Positions 54,967 to 64,000 of a stretch of DNA of 64,000 nt are shown here, piece after piece. The stretch covers positions 40,831,501 through 40,895,500 of the forward strand of contig BSWB01000001.1 in the NCBI GenBank assembly GCA_033239125.1, in the 5' to 3' direction. The position numbers and the translations under genes are program-made. Within the stretch, counting starts at the first letter, position 1. The number at the start of each line of letters is the position of its first letter. The DNA comes from Fagopyrum homotropicum. Its lineage: Eukaryota > Streptophyta > Magnoliopsida > Caryophyllales > Polygonaceae. Below the pieces are notes generated by a model. The model had not been told where the DNA came from and searched no databases. It was given only the letters and a program-made list of their open reading frames with translations.

Positions 54967-56952
54967 TGCAACACCCCGAATCCGCAGGATATCGGAATGC
55001 TACGGGCGGACCTCACAATGGGTCCCGACCCTTAGCTTGACAACAATTTCACCGGACCTTTCCAACATGGAACAAATATAGGCAAAACCGTAAATCATTT
55101 TTAATGCAAATGATAAGAAACCCGAAAGAATGCAACAACAAACTTCACCGAGATACAACTCAAAACCGAACGCCAAACACGCATCATACAAAACACAATA
55201 ACCGAAGGACTAAACACAACTCAACTACAACTCATAAATCCTTCCTAAAATGTACGGACCCCGGCTGCCCACCCTTCTGGATCTCTCGGCCGCATTCCTA
55301 TCCTGCAAGGCAATCTACAACATTCGGTATAAAACCGTTAGCTCATATTCGAAGCATTAGAATCAAGGTGAAAGGCACAAACACAAGTAAAACAACATAA
55401 CACACAATATACACCAAATCACACAAGTCCGGTTTATTATCTTTTTATTATAAAGTCATATCCCATTCTAATTCAACTACTTTTGTGACACGAGAATCTC
55501 CCAAAACTCGCCTCGGTTCCCTCTTCCGGAAATGGAACGGTACGGATGCCTCCGTCCGTCTAACCAGCACGGGTTAGTCGCCGAGAACCTCCTAGCTCTC
55601 GCAAGAGCTAGGCAGTGATGTCACCGCCCGTTATCATACACTTGGGCCAAATAATATAAAGGTCGGTAATCCTATTTCCGGTTTAGTTGTTATAAATAAA
55701 CACACACCACCAAACACACATAAATGCTAATACACGGAATACGAGCTAAGTAAGTCCGGAGACTTACCTCGTCACCACTCTCAACTCACAACACTCTTGC
55801 TTCCTTAGGGAGGAAGCCCATAACCTGCTCACAAGAAAATAACTATATCAACAACAACCCACTCATAATAGAAGTCTAAGACTTTTAAACAAATGATCTA
55901 CGCAAGACCATTTGACTCTCAATTCCAGGATCGCATCCTAGAATCCCTCATGCTCACATCACACTCAACAGAAGTTAGAAGTCCTAAGACTTCTAAGCCC
56001 TCGGATCTCACAAGATCATAACTCACAACAACACTAGGATAACATGCCTAGTCTCCATGATCAAAATGGAAACAACACTATGCTAGGATACGTATATCCT
56101 AGCCCATAATCTTAACAACCATAAGCTCATAACTATAAACTTGCAATCTCAACCTCACAAGCCTCACAAGGATATCCCTACACTCATCCCATGTACCACT
56201 CAGAAACATACAGCCCTTAACCCTGAGAACAGTCCAACAACCTCTCCATACTCGCCTAAGGTCCACAAGCCACTACATGGCATTCCAACTATCCTAGGTC
56301 CAAACCTAGCATGCTTCTATCATCAACACTCTCTAAGATCATCTAAGAATACATACTCAAGGTAGGGAACTCACCAAGAAAAGGCACGGGATTGGAAGGA
56401 GGAAGAACAACCGCGAAAGGGGAAAGAAGACCCCAAGGGAGGGCCGACAACCAGTGGCCGCCTCGGCGGCCCAGGATGGCCGCACCTGCGGTTCAGTGCA
56501 AAGGCCGCCCATGCGGCACTGTCCAGCCGCGGGGGACGTCGAACTCCAATGGCTGATCTAGAACAGCTTCTTCGATGGTTCCTTGGTGTGCAATGGCCTC
56601 CTAGCTTCCTTGCTTGGCTCCTGAACATCCCCACTTGGATCCACACTCACACAATCATTCAAGACTCGATCCAAACACATGCAACACAAGAAGAGGGAAG
56701 AACAAGGTGAATCTATGGCTTCCCCCATTGAAGCTCAAGGAAGAATATGAAGGTGAAGGAATAAAGAAGAAAGGAAGAACTCACCACTACCAATCCGGAT
56801 ATGTAGCACAACTCACTGCTGGACATCAAACAATGAGAAGAGAGGGAAGGTAATCAAGGAGAGCTACAAAACTCAAGCCAAAAGATGGAGAATAAGCAAA
56901 GGGGAAAAATGAAATATCACGTGAGAGTGAAAAGAGAAGAGAGACCACATTC
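54967..56952 (-). repeat. Element D-like LTR, truncated
   Basis: Plus strand starts TGCAACACCCCGAATCCGC, the inverted form of the element D LTR end (CGGATTCGGGGCGTTACA), and continues colinearly (GGACCTCACAATGGGTCCCGACCC; GGTGATGTCACCGC-type block near 55610; GC-rich block near 56440-56540). It lacks the other LTR end and stops where element C LTR sequence begins. Much more diverged from D than D's LTRs are from each other. Confidence 0.78.
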
Positions 56953-56966
56953 GGTCTAGACCAAAT

Positions 56967-57030
56967 TCGCTTTTGCATAAGTTCTAGATATAAATTTTAA
57001 GACTTTGACGCACATACTTTTGAGCGAACA
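56967..57030 (+). repeat. 5' LTR remnant of element C
   Basis: TTCGCTTTTGCATAAGTTCT to GAGCGAACA, near-identical to 53074-53138. Everything further 5' has been replaced by the element D-like LTR fragment. Confidence 0.85.
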
Positions 57031-57036
57031 ATTTTT

Positions 57037-57054
57037 TTGCGCCGTTGCCGGGGA
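57037..57054 (+). other. Primer binding site of element C
   Basis: TTGCGCCGTTGCCGGGGA, the tRNA-Asp-type site of element B with one substitution (TGG to TTG), six bases after the LTR end. Confidence 0.85.
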
Positions 57055-57157
57055 TTTGGTCTAGACCAAATTCGGTTTTCGGTTGTCTGGCTTGGGAGGT
57101 TTTGCTCTTGTGATTTGATTTGTCTACTTGAGTGATTTTTGCAGATTCTTTAGGTAT

Positions 57158-58620
57158 ATGCAAAGGTCCAGATCTACCAAAGATCTCGTTCCTTTTGAAA
57201 ACTTTAAGGAGAAAGCTAAAAGAGAAAAAGATGGCTGAAAATATTGAGAGGAACATCCAAGAGGAGTTGGATGAAACTCGAGCTCAACTCCAATTGAGTG
57301 AGAAGGCTCGCTTGGAGGAAAAAGAACGTAATCAGTTTCAAATAGATGAGCTTAGGGCGATGATTCTAGACATGAAACTAGAGAGGAATGATGCTAAGAA
57401 GAAGAAGAAAGCTAAGGCATCTATAGCTGAATTATCCGATGATGATGAGATGTCGGAGCTAGAGGACATACCACCATTTAATCCTCGTGCTCATGTTGAT
57501 CCTCACCCTCGTGCTAGAGAGGCGAGAGCTGCTGATGGCGTGGCTGAACCACGAACCCTTGGCAACGAATGGACCCAATTCAACAACCACGCCGTCTAGG
57601 TGTGTATCTTGGAGAGAAAGATGATCATGACTTTGGGATGCGTCCACAAGTCATCACTATGATCCGCCAAAATCAGTTTGGTGGAACGGAAGCTGAATCT
57701 CCGCATCAACACTTTCAAAATTTTGAGATTCTCATGGAAACTTTGAAACCTCAAAGGGTTAACAACAACAACTACAAGTTGAGACCGTTCTTCTTCTCTT
57801 TGAAGGAAAAAGCCATAGCTTGGTTCCAAGCTCTTCCGGCTGCAAAGCTCAACACATGGGAGGACTTGACTTCAGAGTTTCTCACTAAGTTCTTTCAGCC
57901 ATCCAAAACGGCGAAATTGAGAGGTAAGATAAATGCTTTTTCTATGAAACCTAACAAAAGTTTATTTCAATCATGGGAAAGGTTTCAAGATCTTCTATTG
58001 GATTGCCCACACCATGGCATTTCAAAGCTAGAATTGTCGGAGATCTACTACAAGGGATTGGATGTGGAGACATAATTCAAACTCCAATCTCTTTCTTGTG
58101 GTACATTCATGGATATGAGAGAGGATGACGCTTAGGACTTCATTGAGAAGCAAGCCCAAGTAATTGAGAAGTATTCCCATAGGAAGATTGATGCTGGGAA
58201 TTGGAATTCGGGAGACCCAGGAGCAAAGTTAACTCATGCTGCACAAACTCAAATATTTTCCCTCAACAATGAGATCAAGGAGTTGAGGGAAGTCATAAAA
58301 ACAAGCCTTCAAAGGATAAAGGAGCAAGATGTTGGTTACCTAGGAAGGGACAACAACCAAGGCAATAGGAACAACTACCGGAACAATAACTGGAACAACA
58401 ATAACAGGAACTCCAACAACAACAATTGGAGATCCAACCAACAAAACTCCGGTAATCCCTATTCACATGCTGAAAATGCACTAACATCTCCATCTTCTTC
58501 TACTCCTTTGAAAAGCCAGGGTCAAACATCGAATGGCTCGAGCAAGCCGGAGAAGGACAGATTCGATGTAATGATGGAGAACATCTTGGGAAGCTCCAAG
58601 GAATGGAGAGTCACATTACT
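57158..58620 (+). pseudogene. Element C gag
   Basis: Start ATG 57158 (MQRSRSTKD), homologous to MRRSRNNTD of element B. A frameshift near 57200 separates the start from the coiled-coil part; a one-base loss near 57563 (against B) separates it from MDPIQQPRRLG (57569). Capsid landmarks FFFSLKEKAIAWFQALP and FQSWERFQDLLLDCPHH follow. Then CAA to TAA (about 58072) and TGG to TAG (about 58132) stops, an Asn-rich tail (58360-58460), and a further one-base loss near 58590 before the protease part. Confidence 0.88.
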
Positions 58621-61600
58621 TCGATTGATAAGGCACAAAAAGCCTTAGAAAATGAAGTATTCAACAAAGCCGGAGAAGTTCCTAGATATCAAGAGAAGCT
58701 TTCCGGAAAGACGGAGGACAACCCAAAGGGGCAAGTAATGGCGATTACTACTAGGAGTGGTGTAACAACCACCGATCCACAACCCAAACTAGTTGAGGCC
58801 CCGCTGAAAAACAAAAGAAGAAGGAAAAAGAGAAGGAAGACGTTTATGTTCCTCCTCCCGCTTACAAACCACCTCTACCTTTTCCCCAATCTAGAGCAAG
58901 AGCGCGTCTAGATAAATACTTCGGTAAGTTCATTGATCTTATGAGTAAGTTGCACATTCATATACCTTTTATGGATGCAATTTTAGGTATGCAAGCTTAT
59001 GAGAAGTTCCTAAAGGAGATCTTCTCGAACAAGAGGAAACTAGAAGACATCGGTGAAGTCAAGATGAGTACGGAGTCATCCGAACTTATCAAGACTATGA
59101 CGGAGAACATGCCACCTAAGCTGCGTGATCTATGATCATTTTGCATACCCATCACCTTAGGAGAAGTCACATATGATGCACTTTGTGACCTTGGAGCAAG
59201 CGTAAGCATCATACCACTTGCTTTGTGCAAGGCAGTCGGTCTAGGAGAGCCTAGACCGGTGAAGATGACACTTTACATGGCTGATCGTTCCATAACTAGA
59301 CATGTTGGAATCATAGAGGACATTCCCGTGAAACTTGGTAAGTTTTACATTCCTATAGATTTTGTCGTTCTTGACATTCCTGCAGATTATCCAGTTCCCA
59401 TCATACTTGGGAGACCATTCCTTGCAACCTCCGGTTGTATGGTTGATTGCAAGAATGGACATGTATCATTCAATATAGGAGAAGAGAAAGTGGAATTTGT
59501 ACTCTCCTCCTTGATCAAAGAGCTAGCTTTGAGAGAAGATGTTTTCAACATCTTTGATGAAGAAGAGTCTAGAGAAGTGGTGAGTTCGATCTTGATCAAA
59601 GATCCACTTCAAAAGGTTCTTAGCATGAGTATCATTGAAGAAGGGGTGGAACGTGACTGTGATGATGAAATTCGAGCATTGGAAGATGCAGAGGAAGAGC
59701 CGGAAGCAAGATTTGAAGAGCTGCAAAGAGCCCCAGAAACTGTTGAAAAAATCGACCTACACAAAGAAAATCACCCGATTTCTAATAATGCAAGTCGATT
59801 TTTGACAACAGAAAGAAAAATCAGACAGGAGATCGGCCGATTTACGTCAAGGGAAGTTGATTTTTCGGCAATTTCTCCAACTTCTACAAACTCGATTGCA
59901 GTCGTTCTTAACTGTAATAGCAGACCTCCTCCACCTTCAGAGGCTTCTCAAATGACAGCCGATGATCAAGAATCATCAACCAAAGCACCACCCTCATTGG
60001 AGTTGAAACCACTCCCTACGCATCTAAGGTATGCATTCCTTGGGCCTAACTCAACATATCCTGTTATAGTTAGTGTAAATTTAAGTGATGATGAACTTGA
60101 AAAGCTTATGAAAGTTCTGAAACAACATAGGAAAGCCTTAGGCTATACCATTGATGATTTAGTTGGCATTAAAACTTCTCTTTGTATGCATAAGATCTTG
60201 ATGGAAGAGAATTACAAACCTTCACGTCAACCTCAAAGACGGTTAAATCCGATCATGAAAGAGGTCGTGAAGAAAGAAATTCTTAAGCTAATTGATGCAG
60301 GTATCATCTTTCCTATTTCTGATAGCAAATGGTTGAGCCCCGTACAAGTGGTTCCAAAGAAATGAGGCATAACCGTTGTTGCAAATAAGAACAACGAACT
60401 TATTCCTACAAGGACAGTTACGGGATGGAGAATGTGCATCGACTACCGTAAACTGAATGTTGCCACGAGGAAGGACCACTTCCCCCTCCCTTTCATTGAT
60501 CAAATGTTGGAAAGGTTAGCCCAACACTCTTACTTTTGTTATCTAGATGGACATAGCGGTTTCTTTCAGATTCCCATTTACCCAAACGATCAAGAGAAGA
60601 CAACTTTCACGTGCCCTTGGGGTACGTTCTCCTATAGGAGGATGCTATTCGGTTTATGCAACGCTCCAGCCACCTTCCAAAGGTGTATGATGGCAATCTT
60701 TTTAGAATATGTAGAGAATATCATGAAAGTATTCATGGACGACTTTTCGGTATATGGTTCTTCTGTTGATAACTGTCTCTCTAACCTTTCCCTTTTTCTT
60801 AAGAGATGCGAAGACACTAACCTAGTCTTAAACTGGGAGAAGTGTCTTTTTATGGTCACCGAAGGAATTGTGTTAGGTCATTTGATTTCGAATAAAGGAA
60901 TAGAAGTTGATAGAGCTAAGATTGAAACTATAGAGAAGCTACCTCCTCCATCTTCGGTGAAAGGAGTTAGAAGCTTCTTAGGAAATGTAGGTTTCTATAG
61001 GAGGTTCATAAAGGATCTTTCTAAGATTTCAAAACATTTGACTAATCTTTTGATGAAGGACATAACTTTCGAGTTTTCAAAAGAATGTTTAGATGCCTTT
61101 TGTAGGATCAAGGAAGCTTTGATTTCAGCCCTTATCATCCAACCACCCGATTGGATACTTCCTTTCGAGATCATGTGCGACGCAAGTGACGTAGCTATAG
61201 GAGATGTACTTGGACAGAAAAAAGATGGTCGTACTCACGCCATCTACTATGCTAGCAAGACGCTAGACGAAGCTCAACTGAATTACGCTACCACGGAGAA
61301 GGAGCTTCTTGTTGTTGTTTATGCATTTGAGAAATTTCGTTCTTATCTTGTAGGTGTGAAAGTGATAGTCTACACGGATCATTCAGCAATCCATTACCTA
61401 TTCACAAAGAAGGATGCAAAGCCTAGGCTTCTAAGATGGATCTTGCTCTTACAAGAATTCGATCTAGAGATCCATGACAAGAAGGGCTCGGAGAACTCAG
61501 TCGCCGATCACCTTAGCCGTCTCCCACACCTCACCGACGAGACGGATGAGCTCCCTATTGACGACTCATTCCCCGATGAATTGCTACACGAGATTAAAGA

Positions 61601-62909
61601 ATGTCTTCAACAAATCTCAAAAGGTAATGACCCATGGTTTGCTGATATTGTCAATTACCTTGTTTGTCAGGAACTCCCACCCGGACTTTCATATGCTCAA
61701 AGGAAGAAGTTCTCTAGAGACGTACTACACTTCTATTGGAATGAATCTCTACTCTTCAAGAGAGGTCCCGATGGCATGTTTAGAAGATGTTTTCCGGAAG
61801 ATGAGGTGGAAAGCATTATCCACCATTGCCATTCTTTGCCTTGTGGAGGACATGCTAGTTCCCACAAGAAGTGTGCTAAGGTACTCCAATCTGGTTTCTT
61901 TTGGCCTACCTTATTTAAAGATGTGCAGAACTATGTTGTTACTTGTGATGCTTGTCAAAGGACAGGTAATATTTCAAGGAGGAATGAGATGCCCCTCAAC
62001 AACATACAAGAAGCAGAGATATTCGATGTATGGGGAGTGGACTTCATGGGACCATTCCCATCATCTTGTGGAAACCAATACATACTTCTAGCCGTAGACT
62101 ATGTCTCAAGATGGGTAGAAACACTCGCTTCTCCTACTAATGATGCAATGGTAGTGGTGAAGTTCTTCAATAGAACGATCTTCCCAAGGTTCGGGACTCC
62201 CCGTACCATCATTAGTGATGGAGGAATGCACTTCACAGCCCGTCGATTTGAGGCTCTATTAGCTAAGTATGGGGTAACCCATAAGATTGCCACACCATAC
62301 CATCCGCAAACAAGCGGACAAGTTGAGATATCCAACAGAGAGATCAAAGGAATTCTAGAGAAGACTGTCTCTAGAACAAGAAAGGATTGGGCAATGAAGC
62401 TAGATGATGCATTATGGGCGTACATGACCGCTTTTAAGACACCCATAGGTACAACGCCAAACAACCTTGTGTATGGGAAGTCTTGTCACCTTCCTGTAGA
62501 GCTAGAGCATAAAGCATATTGGGCCGTCAAGTGGCTCAACTTCAGCATGAAAGAAGCCGGAGAGAAGTGGCTATTGGACATCAATGAGCTAGAGGAGATC
62601 CGCCTGAATGCGTATGAGAACACAAGGATCTACAAGGAAAGAACGAAGCGATGGCAAGATAAGCACATCATCCCAAACGACTTGAAAGAAGGAGATCTAG
62701 TTCTCCTATTCAACTCAAGGCTTCGACTCTTTCCAGGTAAGCTTAAATCCCGTTGGACAGGACCTTATGTTATTAAACGTGTTTTCCCCTATGGTGCAGT
62801 TGAAGTATGGGGTGAACAAAGCAGGAGTTTCAAGGTCAATGACCAACGGTTGAAGAAGTACATACCGGAAGTTTCGGTTGAGGAGATAGCTCCTATCCTC
62901 CTCCATTGA
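58603..62909 (+). pseudogene. Element C pol (protease, RT, RNase H, integrase)
   Basis: Frameshift near 58810, then one frame from 58941 to 62909 interrupted only by TGA at 59133-59135 and TGA at 60363-60365 (both GGA in A). Protease D-L-G-A near 59188; variable linker 59740-59940; RT with C-Y-L-D-G (about 60540) and F-M-D-D-F (about 60735); RNase H with M-C-D-A-S-D (about 61170) and T-D-H (about 61377); integrase H-H-C-C with an intact join where A is shifted, D-F-M-G-P (about 62040), S-D-G-G (about 62215) and G-Q-V-E (about 62320). RT through integrase is uninterrupted for about 2.5 kb, the longest open stretch in the window's pol genes apart from A. Confidence 0.92.
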
Positions 62910-62950
62910 GCACCTAAACAAGCAACGTCCAGCTAAAGACGTTAAATCAA

Positions 62951-62970
62951 GCGCTTCTTGGGAGGCAACT
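62951..62970 (+). other. Conserved post-pol element (element C copy)
   Basis: GCGCTTCTTGGGAGGCAACT, 42 bases after the pol stop; counterpart of 4419-4442 in element A. Confidence 0.6.
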
Positions 62971-63182
62971 TATGGTAGTGTAGTTCTTTTCCTTTCTTTT
63001 CATCTTAGAATAGTTTAGGTTAGTTGCTTGTTTTTTTTTTGTTTTTGCTTTGTTTGTTCCTCGATATGCTCTCGGTTTGTTTGTGTCATAGATTGCAGGA
63101 ACTATGTGAAACCTTGATGAATTGATGGAGAAAGTTGACATAAATTGGATCAAATACACTTTTCAAGGAAAAGAAGGGAATA

Positions 63183-63375
63183 GATCGACTTACCATAAGT
63201 TAATCGATCGATTCATACTACAGAGCAAGTCGACTATTGGAAACAAAAAGATAAATGACTGAAAAATCGACCCCCCCCAGTAAAAATCGGTCGATTTTCT
63301 TCATTAAGCTGTGAAAAGGAAGAAAAATCAGACCGACAAATAAATCGCCAAGAAAAATCGGTTGATTTTCTTTGT
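63183..63375 (+). promoter_or_regulatory. Inverted-repeat array upstream of internal TATA (element C)
   Basis: ATCGATCGAT at 63203-63212, AAAATCGGTCGATTTT at 63283-63298, AAATCGGTTGATTTT near 63356 and half sites GATCGACTT, AAATCGACC. The array ends about 15 bases before TATATAAA. Equivalent position in element A holds CCACGGCCGTGG sites. Confidence 0.5.
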
Positions 63376-63388
63376 ATTTTGGCCAGCC

Positions 63389-63396
63389 TATATAAA
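63389..63396 (+). promoter_or_regulatory. Internal TATA box (element C)
   Basis: TATATAAA, 446 bases before the ATG at 63835; element A has the same octamer 436 bases before its ORF. Confidence 0.5.
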
Positions 63397-63834
63397 GCCT
63401 TCTCCACTCGATTTCTCATTCCAACACTTAACCAAAAACTCGTTCTCTCTTGCTCCAAAACGCCGAAAATTGCCTACCCTCCCATCTTCCAAATTTGTAA
63501 TCGTTTTGAACGATTCTTGAGCCTAAACTGAAGCATATTCAACAAGGAAGAATGATCTAGCATCAAAAAGCTTGCCAAACTACCCATTCATCCGGGATTC
63601 AGGTTTTTTCGATCCAAAACCTAAGTACTTCGTTCGATCTTGAATCTTGCCTAGAAGTTGTTAGATTGTTGAGTTTGATTGAGGGCTTTGGTTAGAAACA
63701 TCCCTAGGAAGCTTTGTGTGGTATTGAATTGCTCAAAACTTTACAGATTTGTGTTGAAAAACGTGAGAAAAATCGAGCCAACCTAGAAAAATTGCCCGAT
63801 TTTTGCCAAGAACAAGTCGATTTTTGTGTGCAGA

Positions 63835-64000
63835 ATGGAGACTTTGAAGAAAATCACTAGGAATGCAGGCAAAAAGAAGGACTCTTCTTCTAGGGCACCT
63901 CCCCCACCACCACCACCTTCCCTAGCTAAGCCAAACCTTCCTCCTCCCCTTTCCAAACATAAGAAGAGATATGAACGTCTCTTAGATCGCCCTTTTACCC
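63835..64000 (+). CDS. Start of ATHILA ORF-1-type protein, element C (partial)
   Basis: ATG at 63835 opens a frame that runs off the window after 55 codons. A basic start (METLKKITRNAGKKK), a Ser/Pro-rich linker with a run of seven Pro, then Y-E-R-L-L-D-R-P-F, which aligns with L-E-R-I-H-E-R-P-V of element A's ORF. The N-termini differ more than pol does. The rest lies outside the window. Confidence 0.75.
   Translation, partial: METLKKITRNAGKKKDSSSRAPPPPPPPSLAKPNLPPPLSKHKKRYERLLDRPFT

Larger units (their letters stand above)
56967..64000 (+). mobile_element. Athila-like retrotransposon C, right end outside window
   Basis: Order: LTR remnant, primer site, gag, pol, post-pol block, internal TATA, start of the ATHILA ORF. 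Homologous to A throughout but clearly a separate subfamily, with the ATCG-NN-CGAT motif in place of CCACGGCCGTGG. Only the last 65 bases or so of the 5' LTR remain. Several stops and frameshifts in gag and protease. Confidence 0.92.

Noticed and set aside
63240..63280. C-run at about 63271-63278 as a regulatory tract
   Set aside because: A single short homopolymer inside a diverged motif array; more likely slippage.
1..64000. Repeat arrays as CRISPR or bacterial operon features
   Set aside because: The DNA is clearly plant nuclear; repeats are palindromes dispersed over elements, not direct repeats with unique spacers.

Overview
This is plant nuclear DNA, almost certainly from a eudicot. 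The evidence is one intact remorin gene with plant introns, fragments of a FRUITFULL/AP1-type MADS gene, and plant LTR retrotransposons (Athila-like Ty3/gypsy, Ty1/copia, a gypsy family primed by initiator tRNA-Met). At least nine tenths of the window is transposon-derived and heavily nested. The only intact host gene I can support is the remorin at 34116-35157 (minus strand, five exons). No rRNA, tRNA or CRISPR array was seen.

Layout. 1-9897: Athila-like element A (+), its 5' end outside the window, with a frameshifted gag-pol, an intact ATHILA-type ORF (5210-6772) and a 3' LTR (8136-9897). It sits inside the pol gene of a second, related element B (-), whose 5' part fills 9898-15391. 15392-16279: hAT-like debris. 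16280-33882: a decayed copia element E (-) whose two 0.93-kb LTRs enclose three later insertions: a solo LTR (19782-21212, TSD GTAGC), a hAT element (22597-23584, TSD CTTTTAAG) and a very young gypsy element D (23895-32554, TSD GGCTT). 33883-35157: remorin and its flank. 35158-44700: AT-rich spacer, a long fold-back MITE, a Tourist-like MITE, an INO80-like helicase fragment, an Athila-like solo LTR, a copia RT fragment and a rearranged LTR. About 44740-50223: a CACTA-type element that has captured parts of a USP39/SAD1-like gene and the 3' half of a FRUITFULL-like gene and joined them in frame; a hAT element (TSD ATAGAAGT) is nested in it. 50224-56966: LTR pieces, a hAT transposase end, a reverse-transcriptase remnant. 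56967-64000: third Athila-like element C (+), running off the right edge.

Most unusual signal. Elements A and B and a related LTR carry a 12-bp palindrome, CCACGGCCGTGG, at least 12 times at fixed places: upstream of the LTR TATA box, in the downstream half of the LTR, inside pol between protease and RT, and upstream of the ATHILA ORF. Element C and its LTR relatives carry a different inverted repeat (ATCG-NN-CGAT) at the same places. The layout is kept (half-sites facing each other across 2 bp, CG at each inner edge) but the sequence is swapped throughout the element. An internal TATA box with the same upstream sites precedes the ATHILA ORF in both A and C. This looks like a family-specific protein-binding code used at both the LTR and an internal promoter. 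Function is inferred; the repeats and positions are read directly.

All retroelement copies are broken or truncated, except that element D's LTRs are almost identical, marking it as recent.
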